NCBI GenBank assembly: GCA_024234995.1
Contig: JACKNF010000006.1
Location: 1-64,000 of the forward strand
Direction: 5' to 3'
Length of the DNA stretch: 64,000 nucleotides
Source: Gammaproteobacteria bacterium
GTDB lineage: Bacteria; Pseudomonadota; Gammaproteobacteria; Competibacterales; Competibacteraceae
A program made the translations under genes and the position numbers. Position 1 is the stretch's first letter; every line of letters starts with the position of its first letter. Positions 9,553-19,689 of the stretch are shown here, piece by piece. The notes under the pieces were generated by a model. That model made no database searches. It saw only the letters and a program-made list of their open reading frames with translations, and was not told the origin of the DNA.

Positions 9553-11415
9553 GTGATCTCAATCATTACTTGCTTCACGCACCATTCAAACCGGCTGTTT
9601 CCTCTTGGGTTATCGCTCATTAGTCTCTGTCTGATTCTGTTAACTGGAACAGCATCTGCGCAAGAGACCACGCCTGAACCTTCAAGCGGCCCAGAAACTG
9701 CTGCGGCAGCGGCCGATGAGTCCCCTGTCACCCAAAGCGGCACGTTGACGGTGATCATTGAGGGACTGGACGACCCATTGCGCGACAACGTGCGAGCCTA
9801 TCTGGATATCAACCGCTTTGCGAACAAGCCTGCGCCCCAGGAAATCCGGCTTAACTGGCTGCATAAGCAAGCGGATAACGAAATACGCCAAGCGTTGCAA
9901 CCCTTCGGCTATTTTGAGCCGGCCATTGATGCTTCGCTGACGCGCACCGGCGATGGCAACTGGGAGGCGCGCTATCGAATTCAACCGGGACGGCCCTTGC
10001 GTATCACAGAATTGGACGTAAAAGTGCTTGGCGAAGGGGCTCAAGACCCGCCGTTTCAAAATTTGCTGGCCAATCTGCCGCTCGCTCAAGGCCAAGTGCT
10101 TGATCAGCCCAAGTACGAGCAGATTAAAAGCCTTATGGAATCGCTGGCCACCGAGCGCGGCTATTTTAACGCTCACTTCACCGAGCGTGCTATCCATGTG
10201 GACTTGCAAACTTACACGGCAACCATCCGCCTGCACTATGACACGGGTCAGCGCTACCGTTTTGGCAACATCACTTTCAAACAAAATTTTCTATCCCCCG
10301 GACTGCTGGCACGCTATCCCAGTTTCAAGCCAGATGATCCCTACAATGTCAACAAACTATTAAAATTGCAGACCGATCTAAATAACAGCCCCTACTTCAG
10401 CCGGGTCGAAGTCAGCGCACCGCCAGCTGACAGGACGGATAGCATACCGGTCAATGTGGAACTGGAGCCCGGTAAGCAACGCAAGTACAGCATTGGCGTG
10501 GGTTATGGCACCGACACCGGCTTCCGTGGCAAGTTACGCACCGAGCAACAGTGGATTAATCGCCGGGGCCACCATTATGAAGCCGAACTGGGTTATTCCC
10601 AGATCAAATCGCTTGTTGGATTCAAGTACATGATTCCCGGAAAGAACCCAGTAACTGATGAGTATGCGGTCTTCGCCGGCTATGTCCAACAAAATGATAA
10701 TGACAAGGATTACCAAACCTATAAAATCGGTGGCAGCTTGCAAAAGCAGGATGGCAACTGGTTGAAGAACTACAACCTTGGTCTGCAATACGAAGAATAC
10801 ACCATCGGTAACCGGCCCTCGCAAGAAGAATCCTTGTTACTGATTCCCGGTCTGAATTGGACCTGGGTCGACGCCGATGACCGTACCTACCCCAGCCGCG
10901 GTCTGCTGGCCGGCTTCGCCCTTCAAGGCGCCACAACAGCGCTGCTGTCGGATACCAATTTTTTACAAGGCACCGTGCGGCTGCGCTGGATCCATTCTCT
11001 GAACGATGACAATCGATTGCTAGCGCGCGGCAGTTTGGGAGCAACGGTCGTTGATAATTTTGAAAAATTGCCGACCTCGCTGCGCTTCTTCACCGGTGGC
11101 GACACCACGGTACGCGGCTACTCCTACGAAAGCATCGGCCCCACCGACCCGGATGGCGCGGTGGTCGGCGGCAAAAACCTGATTGTGGCCAGCCTGGAAT
11201 ACGAGCACCGCGTCTGGAAAGACTGGGGCGTAGCCACCTTCGTCGATACCGGCGACGCCTTCGATGGCGCGTCTCCTGATCTGAAAACCGGGGTCGGGGT
11301 CGGGGTGCGCTGGCGCTCACCGGTAGGACCCATGCGCTTGGATTTTGCTTCCGGCCTGGATCGCCCGCCCGGTGATACTTTCCGTTTCTCCTTTAGTATT
11401 GGACCCGACCTGTGA
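9553..11415 (+). CDS. tamA: Translocation and assembly module subunit TamA (Omp85 family)
   Basis: This is an outer-membrane beta-barrel of the Omp85 family that works with TamB in outer-membrane protein assembly or lipid traffic. The start is a GTG, followed by a signal peptide (about residues 1-36, ending TASAQ). About 230 residues of POTRA-like domains follow, then a C-terminal barrel from about residue 290 with the conserved RFFTGGDTTVRGY (about 513-525) and a final aromatic-rich strand ending RFSFSIGPDL. The stop codon overlaps the tamB GTG by four bases, so the two are translationally coupled. Confidence 0.93.
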   Translation: MISIITCFTHHSNRLFPLGLSLISLCLILLTGTASAQETTPEPSSGPETAAAAADESPVTQSGTLTVIIEGLDDPLRDNVRAYLDINRFANKPAPQEIRLNWLHKQADNEIRQALQPFGYFEPAIDASLTRTGDGNWEARYRIQPGRPLRITELDVKVLGEGAQDPPFQNLLANLPLAQGQVLDQPKYEQIKSLMESLATERGYFNAHFTERAIHVDLQTYTATIRLHYDTGQRYRFGNITFKQNFLSPGLLARYPSFKPDDPYNVNKLLKLQTDLNNSPYFSRVEVSAPPADRTDSIPVNVELEPGKQRKYSIGVGYGTDTGFRGKLRTEQQWINRRGHHYEAELGYSQIKSLVGFKYMIPGKNPVTDEYAVFAGYVQQNDNDKDYQTYKIGGSLQKQDGNWLKNYNLGLQYEEYTIGNRPSQEESLLLIPGLNWTWVDADDRTYPSRGLLAGFALQGATTALLSDTNFLQGTVRLRWIHSLNDDNRLLARGSLGATVVDNFEKLPTSLRFFTGGDTTVRGYSYESIGPTDPDGAVVGGKNLIVASLEYEHRVWKDWGVATFVDTGDAFDGASPDLKTGVGVGVRWRSPVGPMRLDFASGLDRPPGDTFRFSFSIGPDL

Positions 11416-14400
11416 ACCGCCTCCGTGTGCTACGCCGCATCCTATTCTGGCTGACGGCGCTCCCCCTGTTCCTGCTGCTGCTGGCGCTGTCAATCGCTGG
11501 TTTTGCCATTTCCACGGAAACCGGTCTCAACGGTCTGCTGTCGCTGGCGCAACGCGTATTACCCGGTCAATTGAGTTACGGCAACGTGAGCGGCCGGTTG
11601 ATTGGCCCGCTGCGCATTGAGCAGTTTGGTTATACAGACGGCCCGTTGCAAATCACGCTCGCCAGCGGTGAACTCGATTGGCAACCCGCTGACCTGTTTG
11701 ACCCCGCCCTGACTGTGACCCATCTGCATTTCGATGGATTGGATCTGGCCTTGCCGCCTGGTGAAGAAACACCACCGTCCAATGAGCTATTCGTTCTCCC
11801 TAACATCCAATTACCGCTGGCCATCACTGTTGCCGACTTGCAAGGCGATACGATCCGCATCCAACCGGCAGGCGCTGATCCTATCGTGGTGAACGTCATC
11901 AAGCTTAAGGTCCGCACCCAGGAGGACGGTGTGCAAATCGAAACGCTGGAAGCCCGTTCTCCTCTGGGGGAGGTCCGGCTCAGCGGTCAAGTGAATCCCA
12001 CCGGTGCCTATCCTCTACAGTTACAACTTGCCTGGAAAGCCATCACACCGGATTACGGGACATTTGATGGCAATGGGGAACTCAGCGGTACCCTGCGCGA
12101 CGAATTGAAACTGACGCAGAAAGTCACCGGCGCGGCAGTGTTGGCGTTGACCGGCGAGGTTCGCCAGGCACTGGCCGCGCCGGCCTGGTCGGCTCAGGCC
12201 AAGCTGGACGTGGCGGATCTGAAACCATTTGTCCCAGACCTCGCTAGCAAACCTTTGAGTGTTCAGCTTGATGCAAAAGGCGTGATGGCCCGCTTCGAAG
12301 GCCAGGGCGAAATCAAAGCCACAGCGCCAGAGATTGGTCCGGCCACGCTACGCTTTACCGCTGCTGGCGATGAAAAGGCGGTACGGCTGGATACGCTGAA
12401 GCTGCGCACTGCTAACCACCCTCTGGTGTTGGATGCCAAGGGCGATTTTCAATTCACTGAATTACGTTTTAACGCCAGCGGCCGGTGGCAATCGCTGGCT
12501 TGGCCCTTGACCGGCCCGGCTCAAGCGGAAAGCGCCAAAGGCGAATTCACTGCCAAAGGAACGCCCAAAGATTATCAGTTTCACCTTGCCGCCGATCTAA
12601 AAGGGCCGGATATCCCCAAAGGCCGCTGGCAACTGACCGGCCAAGGCTCTGATCAAGCGGTGCGAGGGATCAAACTAGCGGGGGAAACGCTGGAAGGAAC
12701 GATTGAAGGAACAGTCGACGCCACATGGGCGCCGAAGGTCAGCTGGCAGGCAACGCTGGCCGGTACCGGTTTGAATCCCGGCGTACAGTGGAAAGAAGCC
12801 CCAGGCAAGCTGAACCTGCGGCTTAAAAGCAATGGCGAACTCAACGGCAAACTGCGCACCACTATTCTCCTTGAAGAATTGGCAGGGACATTCAGCGGCC
12901 AAACAGTGCGCGGCAACGCCGATGTCAGCGTGCTGGATCAAGACTTAACGATTAAAGCACTGCGGCTGAATGCAGGCGCGGCACAACTGGAAGCAGAAGG
13001 CGCGCTCAATCAGCGTTGGGATTTGCGCTGGAAATTAAATGCCCCGCAGCTTAAATCACTGATTCCCAGTCTGAGTGGCAACGTGGCTAGCACCGGCCAG
13101 CTCAGCGGGTCGCGTGACCGCCCGCAAGTAGCGGCCAATTTCACGGTGCAGAACTTACGGCAGGGCGACACGCAAATCCAGCAACTGAAAGGCGAAACCC
13201 AGATCGATACCGGCGGCGCAAGCCGTTCACAAGTGAAACTGACCGGCCAAGGATTGGTGCTCGGCGGCCAGCGTTGGAAGAGTATAACCTTGGATGGCGG
13301 CGGCACCCCGAACGCGCACGAACTCAAAGCAGGACTGGCGGGCGATCCAGGCCGCTTCGAACTGGCACTGACCGGCAAACTGCAATTACCTGAACTGATC
13401 TGGCAGGGGCGCATCACTCAACTGACGGCCAAGGAAACCGTCATGGGTGCCTGGAGTTTGGCTCAGGCAGTGGCTGTTCAGGCTTCGGCGCAAAAAGCCA
13501 GCCTGGACAATGCCTGCCTCGTCAGCACGCCAACCCGGCTGTGTGTACAAGGCCAGTGGAATAGCGCCAGTGGCTTCGATGGCCGCGCACAACTTCAAGA
13601 TCTACGCCCGGAACGTTTTAAACCGTTCTTCCCTCCAGGGATGAATCTGACAACCCGCATCAATGCGGACGCTAACATCCACGGTAAACCGGACGGCGTA
13701 CTCCAAGGCAAAGCGACTCTGGATATCGCCCCTGGCAATCTGAGCATGGTCACTGATGGTCACACTTTGCGCTTCGTCCTCAACGGCGGCAGCCTGCGCG
13801 CCGAAACCGACGGACGCACCGCAACCAGCCAAGTCAAACTGGATTTAGGGAAAACCGGTCAACTGCAAGCCGATGCGCAAATTCAAGACCCGTTGGGGGC
13901 TGCCCGCCTGAACGGCAAGATCAACGCTGCCATCACCGATCTCGGCCTAGTTTCGGTGTTTGCGCCCCCGGTGCAGGATGTCAAAGGTCAGCTGCTGGCA
14001 AATGTGCATGTAAGCGGCACACTCCCCAAGCCCGTGTTGCGCGGTGCAATCCGCCTGGAAAATGCAGGCGCCACGATCCCCGATGCCGGCCTCATTCTCC
14101 AGAATTTACAATTCGCCGCTACCAGCGATGGCCAAGGGCCGTTGCAACTGACCGGTTCGGTCCAATCCAAACCAGGTCAGTTGCAACTAAGCGGCACAGT
14201 GGACCCGCTAAAGCCGCAACTGATACTGCACATCCAGGGACAGGATTTTCAAGCGGTTGACACCTCGAATATTCGTGCGCAAATTAGCCCGGACTTGAAG
14301 CTGGATATCAGCCAAAAACAAGTGCGCATCGATGGACAGATCACCATCCCACGGGCTTATTTGAGTCCAGGCGGTGATATGGGCGGACCCAGCGCAGTAA

Positions 14401-15179
14401 ACTCTTCCGAAGATCTAGTAATTGTCAAAGATGCCAATGGCCAAGCCAAGCCTCCTTCTAAAAGACCGGCGATCTTTGCCCAAGTGCGGGTAATCCTGGG
14501 TGATGATGTGCAAGTAGATACCTCGGCCTTCCAGGGCAAGCTCAAGGGCAATGTGCTGGTCGTGCAGACTCCGGAACTGGCTCCGCGCGCCAGTGGCAGC
14601 GCCGAAGTCGTTGCTGGAAAATACAATATCTATGGTACCGAAATCGACATCCAGCGGGGACGGGTGCTGTTCAGTAACAGTCTATTGGACAATCCCGGTC
14701 TGGATATGCGGGTGACGCGGGAATTTAGCAGCGACCTCAGCGACAACACCACTGTGGGCGCCCAGGTTCAAGGCACGCTCAAGAAACCGCAATTGACCCT
14801 GTTTTCCAATCCGTCAATGCCTCAAAGTGACATTCTGTCCTACCTGGTGCTGGGCCGGGCATCCCAAGATGGCGAATCAGCGATGATGTTCAAGGCAGCC
14901 AGCGCTATGGGGATCGGGGGCGGGGTGCTCGCCAAAAGTTTAAGCGGCGTGGCCGGATTGGATAATGTGGCGCTGGATACAGGGGCCAATGGCAAGGACG
15001 CATCACTGATGCTCGGTAAATATCTGACACCGGATTTATACGTCGGTTATGGCGTTGGTTTAATTGATGCAGTGAACACAATCAACATCAAGTACCGGCT
15101 GTTCAAAGGTCTAATGTTCGAATCCAATAGCAGCGCCAATGGTTACGGGGCTGATCTAATCTATAGCTGGGAGCGGTGA
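11412..15179 (+). CDS. tamB: Translocation and assembly module protein TamB (DUF490)
   Basis: This is a large AsmA/TamB-type protein anchored in the inner membrane and spanning the periplasm as a beta-taco, partner of TamA. An N-terminal membrane helix (about residues 12-35) is followed by about 1,000 residues of repetitive beta-rich sequence and a conserved C-terminal DUF490 domain (about 930-1255) ending in the beta-signal-like YSWER. At 1,255 residues it is of normal family size. The GTG start overlaps the tamA stop (GTGA). Confidence 0.93.
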   Translation: MNRLRVLRRILFWLTALPLFLLLLALSIAGFAISTETGLNGLLSLAQRVLPGQLSYGNVSGRLIGPLRIEQFGYTDGPLQITLASGELDWQPADLFDPALTVTHLHFDGLDLALPPGEETPPSNELFVLPNIQLPLAITVADLQGDTIRIQPAGADPIVVNVIKLKVRTQEDGVQIETLEARSPLGEVRLSGQVNPTGAYPLQLQLAWKAITPDYGTFDGNGELSGTLRDELKLTQKVTGAAVLALTGEVRQALAAPAWSAQAKLDVADLKPFVPDLASKPLSVQLDAKGVMARFEGQGEIKATAPEIGPATLRFTAAGDEKAVRLDTLKLRTANHPLVLDAKGDFQFTELRFNASGRWQSLAWPLTGPAQAESAKGEFTAKGTPKDYQFHLAADLKGPDIPKGRWQLTGQGSDQAVRGIKLAGETLEGTIEGTVDATWAPKVSWQATLAGTGLNPGVQWKEAPGKLNLRLKSNGELNGKLRTTILLEELAGTFSGQTVRGNADVSVLDQDLTIKALRLNAGAAQLEAEGALNQRWDLRWKLNAPQLKSLIPSLSGNVASTGQLSGSRDRPQVAANFTVQNLRQGDTQIQQLKGETQIDTGGASRSQVKLTGQGLVLGGQRWKSITLDGGGTPNAHELKAGLAGDPGRFELALTGKLQLPELIWQGRITQLTAKETVMGAWSLAQAVAVQASAQKASLDNACLVSTPTRLCVQGQWNSASGFDGRAQLQDLRPERFKPFFPPGMNLTTRINADANIHGKPDGVLQGKATLDIAPGNLSMVTDGHTLRFVLNGGSLRAETDGRTATSQVKLDLGKTGQLQADAQIQDPLGAARLNGKINAAITDLGLVSVFAPPVQDVKGQLLANVHVSGTLPKPVLRGAIRLENAGATIPDAGLILQNLQFAATSDGQGPLQLTGSVQSKPGQLQLSGTVDPLKPQLILHIQGQDFQAVDTSNIRAQISPDLKLDISQKQVRIDGQITIPRAYLSPGGDMGGPSAVNSSEDLVIVKDANGQAKPPSKRPAIFAQVRVILGDDVQVDTSAFQGKLKGNVLVVQTPELAPRASGSAEVVAGKYNIYGTEIDIQRGRVLFSNSLLDNPGLDMRVTREFSSDLSDNTTVGAQVQGTLKKPQLTLFSNPSMPQSDILSYLVLGRASQDGESAMMFKAASAMGIGGGVLAKSLSGVAGLDNVALDTGANGKDASLMLGKYLTPDLYVGYGVGLIDAVNTINIKYRLFKGLMFESNSSANGYGADLIYSWER

Positions 15180-15209
15180 ATGGCGCAGTATCTTGAGTAA
15201 TCTGATTAT

Positions 15210-15227
15210 CCTCATAAAGTTATGAGG
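15210..15227. terminator. Hairpin downstream of tamB
   Basis: A perfect 8-bp stem (CCTCATAA, loop AG, TTATGAGG) lies 31 bp after the tamB stop. There is no clean T-run, so it is terminator-like rather than a convincing intrinsic terminator. Confidence 0.35.
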
Positions 15228-15348
15228 TATTACCTGAAACTCTGACCTGCTTCGCTCAAATCAAGACAGGTGCCAAAGCGCTGATGACCTTGGATGCTGA
15301 GGCGTTCTAACTACCTAAGATCGCTCTGTTAATCGCTATGTTAAGAAT

Positions 15349-15373
15349 CTCCCTCTCTCTTGGAGAGAGGGAG
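15349..15373. repeat. Perfect palindrome CTCCCTCTCTC-TTG-GAGAGAGGGAG
   Basis: An 11-bp perfect stem with a three-base loop lies between tamB and the convergent acyl-CoA dehydrogenase gene, 18 bp past the latter's stop. It could end transcripts from either side, and it belongs to the CCCTCTCCC-type palindromes scattered through this window. Confidence 0.5.
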
Positions 15374-15390
15374 TAGTGACCCAATCCCGA

Positions 15391-17184
15391 TTAAAATTGT
15401 TCCTCCGTCAGCGCCATGATCGAAACACCGCCACGCATCACTGAACGCAACAGAGCACCGGCTCTAGGCAGTACATGTTCCATGTAGAACCGGGCAGTGA
15501 TCAACTTAGCTTCGTGGAACACCGGGTCTTGCCCCGTCATCAATTTGGTCTGCGCCACTTGCGCCGCACGGGCCATCTGCCAGCCGCCGCAAACGTAGCC
15601 AACCAGCATCATATAGTCGACCGATACCGCCATCACTGCATTCGGATCCCGGCTCGCCAATAAGCAATCGGTGGCCTCGATCAACACCCGTATCCCTTCA
15701 CACAACCCCTCGTGGATGACCGCTAGATCATCACCTGCCACTTGAGTTAAATCTCCGGCGGCCGCTTCGATCTCGGCGATCAATGCCCGCATAGCCGCAC
15801 CCTGATCGATGCTCAGCTTGCGGCCTGCTAAATCAGCTGCCTGAATGCCCGTGGTGCCCTCATAAATGGTGGCGATGCGCGAGTCGCGCAGATGCTGGGA
15901 AGCACCGGTCTCCTCAACAAAGCCCATGCCACCATGCACCTGAACCCCCAGGGAGGCGATGTCGATACCCAGTTCAGTCTCCCAGCCTTTAACTACAGGG
16001 ATCAAGAGATCCACTCGCGCCTGATGAGTCTGACGCATGGCCGGATCAGGATGGTGGCGGGCCAGGTCCATATGCCGGGCAGTGACATAGGCCAATGCTC
16101 GCATTGCTTCGTTTTGCGCCTTCATGGTCATCAGCATCCGCCGCACATCCGGGTGGTGAATGATCGCCACCCGGTCGCCACTCTTGCGGCCAACAGGCCG
16201 CCCTTGTATCCGATCCTTGGCATATTCACGAGCCGCCTGATAAGCGCGCTCACCTATCGCCAGCCCTTGCAACCCGACCTTGAAACGCGCCTCGTTCATC
16301 ATGATGAACATATAGGCCAAGCCTTTGTTTTCCTCGCCAACCAGGTAACCGGTCGCGCCATCCTGATCGCCAAACGCCATCACGCACGTTGGACTGGCGT
16401 GAATACCTAGCTTATGTTCAAGAGATACGGCACGGACATCATTACGCGCACCCAGTGAGCCGTCTGGATTCACCAGGAATTTGGGGACAATGAACAGTGA
16501 GATACCCTTGACGCCTTCAGGCGCATCCGGGGTGCGCGCCAGCACCAGGTGAATGGTGTTGGGCGTCATATTGTGCTCGCCCCAGGTAATAAAGATTTTT
16601 TGACCGAAAAGCCGGTAATGATCGCCCTCCGGAACAGCACGGGTGCGAACCGCTGACAAATCGGAACCGGCCTGTGATTCGGTTAGATTCATGGTGCCGG
16701 TCCACTCGCCGCTGATCATCTTTGGCAGATACAATGCCTTCTGTTCCGCCGAGCCCGCTTGACGGATCGCTTCAATGGCGCCGTTATTGAGCATCGGACA
16801 CAGCGCGAAGGACATATTGGCGGAATTCCACATTTCCTGGGTAGCGGTATTGATCAATTCCGGCAATCCCTGGCCACCCTGTTCGACCGGGCTGCCAAGT
16901 CCGTTCCAGCCACCGTCAATAAATCTCTGGTAGGCGCCGGCGAAGCCATCAGCGGGAACGACGCCTCCTTGCGAATTCAGGTGCGCACCCTGAATATCGC
17001 CAATCCTGTTCAATGGCGCCAGTACCTCAGCAGCCAGCTTGGCAGCCTCCTCCAGAACCGCCTCCACCAGTTCCGGGCTGACCTCCTGTTCAGCAAAAAC
17101 AGGCAATGCGGCGACCTCACTAAGCCCAGCCAATTCATTGATTACAAACTGCATGTCACGGGTCGGGGCGAAATAGGCGGTCAT
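15391..17184 (-). CDS. Acyl-CoA dehydrogenase (long form, with C-terminal extension)
   Basis: This is a flavoprotein that oxidises acyl-CoA to enoyl-CoA in beta-oxidation, passing electrons to ETF. Its 597 residues fit the long acyl-CoA dehydrogenase type with an extra C-terminal domain: N-terminal helical domain (about 30-160), beta domain (about 160-270, with MNLTESQAGSDL), helical C-terminal domain (about 280-450), then the extension (about 465-590). The catalytic glutamate is in IYEGTTGIQA near residue 430. It is the last gene of a minus-strand set etfB-etfA-acd, so its electron acceptor is encoded next to it. Confidence 0.9.
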   Translation of the reverse strand: MTAYFAPTRDMQFVINELAGLSEVAALPVFAEQEVSPELVEAVLEEAAKLAAEVLAPLNRIGDIQGAHLNSQGGVVPADGFAGAYQRFIDGGWNGLGSPVEQGGQGLPELINTATQEMWNSANMSFALCPMLNNGAIEAIRQAGSAEQKALYLPKMISGEWTGTMNLTESQAGSDLSAVRTRAVPEGDHYRLFGQKIFITWGEHNMTPNTIHLVLARTPDAPEGVKGISLFIVPKFLVNPDGSLGARNDVRAVSLEHKLGIHASPTCVMAFGDQDGATGYLVGEENKGLAYMFIMMNEARFKVGLQGLAIGERAYQAAREYAKDRIQGRPVGRKSGDRVAIIHHPDVRRMLMTMKAQNEAMRALAYVTARHMDLARHHPDPAMRQTHQARVDLLIPVVKGWETELGIDIASLGVQVHGGMGFVEETGASQHLRDSRIATIYEGTTGIQAADLAGRKLSIDQGAAMRALIAEIEAAAGDLTQVAGDDLAVIHEGLCEGIRVLIEATDCLLASRDPNAVMAVSVDYMMLVGYVCGGWQMARAAQVAQTKLMTGQDPVFHEAKLITARFYMEHVLPRAGALLRSVMRGGVSIMALTEEQF

Positions 17185-17225
17185 AACGCCTCCTTGGTTC
17201 GAGGAACTCAGGGAATGAGAATAAA

Positions 17226-17258
17226 AACCCTCCCCCTGATCGTAATAGGGAGAGGGTT
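17226..17258. repeat. Palindrome between etfA and acyl-CoA dehydrogenase
   Basis: AACCCTCCCCCT and AGGGAGAGGGTT flank a short loop in the 106-bp gap between etfA and the downstream dehydrogenase gene. It could attenuate read-through or stabilise the upstream mRNA. It is one of the scattered palindromes of the same type in this window. Confidence 0.45.
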
Positions 17259-17290
17259 CAGGAAAGGAAGGACAGAAAGCAACCGATGGT

Positions 17291-18241
17291 TTAGCCTGCT
17301 GCTTTTAGCTTGTCCAGTTCTTGGGACAATTCAGGCACAGCGGTGAACAAATCAGCAACCAGACCATAATCAGCAACCTGGAAGATCGGCGCTTCCTCGT
17401 CTTTGTTAATAGCGGCGATCACCTTGCTGTCCTTCATGCCGGCCAAATGCTGAATCGCGCCCGAGATGCCAACGGCGATATACAATTCTGGGGCAACCAC
17501 CTTGCCGGTCTGGCCGACCTGGTAGTCGTTGGGCACAAAGCCAGAGTCCACGGCAGCGCGGGAAGCGCCCACCGCCGCACCGAGTTTATCGGCCACGTCT
17601 TCGAGTAATTTGAAATTCTCGCCGTTGCCCATGCCGCGGCCGCCAGAGATGATGATGCGCGCAGCGGTCAATTCCGGCCGGTCCGATTGGGTGAGTTGCT
17701 GGCTGACAAAACTGGATATACCAGCATCCGTCACTGGAGCAACCGTTTCAACACATGCGGAACCACCCGTCGCCGCTGTGGCGGGAAATGCCGTGCCACG
17801 CACGGTGATAACTTTGATCGCATCACTGGACTGAACCGTAGCCAGCACGTTGCCGGCATAGATGGGACGGACGAAAGTATCAGCGCTCTCCACCTTAATA
17901 ATGTCAGATATTTGTGCCACATCCAGCAACGCAGCAGCACGCGGCAGCATGTTTTTACCCGCAGCAGTAGCCGGAGCCAGGAGGTGGCTGTAGCCGCCTG
18001 CCAAACTAACCACTAACGCCGCCACGTTCTCGGCCAATTGATGGGCGTAATGCGGGGCATCAGCAATCAGAACTTTCTTGACCCCTGCGACTTGGGCAGC
18101 GGCCTCGGCAACCGCGCCGCAACCCTGACCCGCTACCAGCACATGGATATCGTCACCCAGTTGCACAGCGGCAGTAATGGTATTCAGTGTTGCCGCTTTG
18201 AGGACAGCGTTATCGTGTTCGGCAATAACCAAAATGCTCAT
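17291..18241 (-). CDS. etfA: Electron transfer flavoprotein alpha subunit
   Basis: This is the FAD-carrying subunit of the ETF heterodimer, which moves electrons from acyl-CoA dehydrogenases to the respiratory chain. Its 316 residues are normal for the family. The C-terminal FAD-binding half shows SGGRGMGNGENF (about 199-210), the GQTGKVVAPELYIAVGISG region and AINKDEEAPIFQVADYG. It is encoded 19 bp downstream of etfB and upstream of the dehydrogenase it presumably serves. Confidence 0.94.
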   Translation of the reverse strand: MSILVIAEHDNAVLKAATLNTITAAVQLGDDIHVLVAGQGCGAVAEAAAQVAGVKKVLIADAPHYAHQLAENVAALVVSLAGGYSHLLAPATAAGKNMLPRAAALLDVAQISDIIKVESADTFVRPIYAGNVLATVQSSDAIKVITVRGTAFPATAATGGSACVETVAPVTDAGISSFVSQQLTQSDRPELTAARIIISGGRGMGNGENFKLLEDVADKLGAAVGASRAAVDSGFVPNDYQVGQTGKVVAPELYIAVGISGAIQHLAGMKDSKVIAAINKDEEAPIFQVADYGLVADLFTAVPELSQELDKLKAAG

Positions 18242-18260
18242 AATTCAGTACTCGCAGACC

Positions 18261-19010
18261 TTAGATGACATGGGCTTCTTTGTGCAGCTTATCGACCAGT
18301 GCAGCGACCGTGTCGACCTTGATACCGGCCTGACGCTTGGGCGGTTCCTGCACCTTGAGGGTGGTCAGACGCGGCGCTGGATCGACACCCAAATCCGCCG
18401 GCTTTAGCACATCCAGCGGTTTCTTCTTTGCTTTCATAATATTAGGCAGTTTGACGAAACGTGGCTCATTCAACCGCAAGTCGGTCGTTACGACTGCCGG
18501 CAGCTTCAGCGCCACCGTTTCCAGTCCGCCATCGACTTCGCGGGTGACATTCACCGTCCCCTCGCCCACCTCAACCTGAGAGGCAAAAGTACCTTGTGGC
18601 CAGCCCAGCAACGCTGCCAGCATCTGGCCGGTCTGATTGGCGTCGTCATCGATAGCCTGCTTGCCGAGAATCACCATATCTGGCTTTTCCTTTTCCACCA
18701 CGGCCTTCAGCAGCTTGGCAACCGCCAATGGTTGTAGCTCAACGCCGGTTTCCACCAGGATACCTCGGTCAGCGCCCATGGCCAGCGCGGTGCGGATGGT
18801 GTCCTGGCAACTGGAGATGCCCAGCGACACGGCAACGAGCTCCTTAGCCTTGCCGGCTTCCTGCAAGCGCACCGCTTCTTCCACGGCGATTTCATCGAAG
18901 GGATTCATGGACATCTTGACATTGGCGGTTTCCACACCCGAACCATCGGCTTTAGCTCGAACCTTGACGTTGTAGTCCACGACCCGTTTTACGGCGACTA
19001 GAATTTTCAT
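18261..19010 (-). CDS. etfB: Electron transfer flavoprotein beta subunit
   Basis: This is the AMP-binding beta subunit of ETF. The 249-residue reading from the ATG at 19010 (MKILVAVKRVVDYN) matches the family start; an upstream in-frame start at 19055 would add 15 unrelated residues. Visible hallmarks are MNPFDEIAVEEAVRL near residue 36, the LAMGADRGILVE region and GKQAIDDDANQTGQMLAALLGWPQ. It is first in the etfB-etfA-acd set. Confidence 0.94.
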   Translation of the reverse strand: MKILVAVKRVVDYNVKVRAKADGSGVETANVKMSMNPFDEIAVEEAVRLQEAGKAKELVAVSLGISSCQDTIRTALAMGADRGILVETGVELQPLAVAKLLKAVVEKEKPDMVILGKQAIDDDANQTGQMLAALLGWPQGTFASQVEVGEGTVNVTREVDGGLETVALKLPAVVTTDLRLNEPRFVKLPNIMKAKKKPLDVLKPADLGVDPAPRLTTLKVQEPPKRQAGIKVDTVAALVDKLHKEAHVI

Positions 19011-19229
19011 TGTTGACCTTTGCTTGGGGTTGCTCGTGATTTTAAAATAACCCATCGGGTTAAACTCTATTAATTAAGTTATGGTATTTAGTCCCCTCCA
19101 ACGATGCAATGCCTTTATTGATAGTAGAACTGGTTCACATGCCCGGTTTCGTACGAACCCGTTCATTCGTGTAGGCTATGCCATTCAGCATCCCATCAGC
19201 GAAATCTTCTTCTTTCTGGAGACAAAAAT

Positions 19230-19688
19230 ATGTACCCCACTCATGAAGGCCACAATGACACCTTGCACGGTTATTATCTGGAAGATCTCGCTGTCGGTAT
19301 GAAAGCTTCCCACGCCAAAACTGTTACCGAAACGGATGTCGTATTGTTTGCAGGATTGACGGGCGATAACAACCCCATTCATTGCAATGAGGTGTTTGCT
19401 ACCCAGACACAGTTCAAAAGCCGCATCGCCCACGGCATGTTCTGTGCCGGCCTGATTTCCTGCGTGGCAGGCACCCGTTTGCCTGGGCCGGGTGCGGTTT
19501 ACGTGGACCAGCAGTTGCGCTTCAAGGCACCGGTACGTATCGGCGATACTGTCACGGCGTTATGCACTATCCAGGAAATTATCCAGGAGCGCCGGCGGGT
19601 CGTCATGAACACGGTTTGCACAGTCGATGACAAAGTAGTCGTTGAGGGAACCGCGACGTTCCTGGTCAGCCGCCGCGCCAAAGCGTAA
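19230..19688 (+). CDS. MaoC-family (R)-specific enoyl-CoA hydratase-like protein
   Basis: This is a hot-dog-fold hydratase of the MaoC/PhaJ type, about 152 residues. The catalytic Asp/His signature is in FAGLTGDNNPIHCNE (about 41-55), followed by the conserved IAHGMFCAGLIS. Family members hydrate trans-2-enoyl-CoA to (R)-3-hydroxyacyl-CoA, feeding polyhydroxyalkanoate synthesis or related pathways; the substrate here is unproved. GGAG precedes the ATG at good spacing. It sits next to the ETF/acyl-CoA dehydrogenase genes, on the opposite strand. Confidence 0.85.
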   Translation: MYPTHEGHNDTLHGYYLEDLAVGMKASHAKTVTETDVVLFAGLTGDNNPIHCNEVFATQTQFKSRIAHGMFCAGLISCVAGTRLPGPGAVYVDQQLRFKAPVRIGDTVTALCTIQEIIQERRRVVMNTVCTVDDKVVVEGTATFLVSRRAKA

Positions 19689-19689
19689 C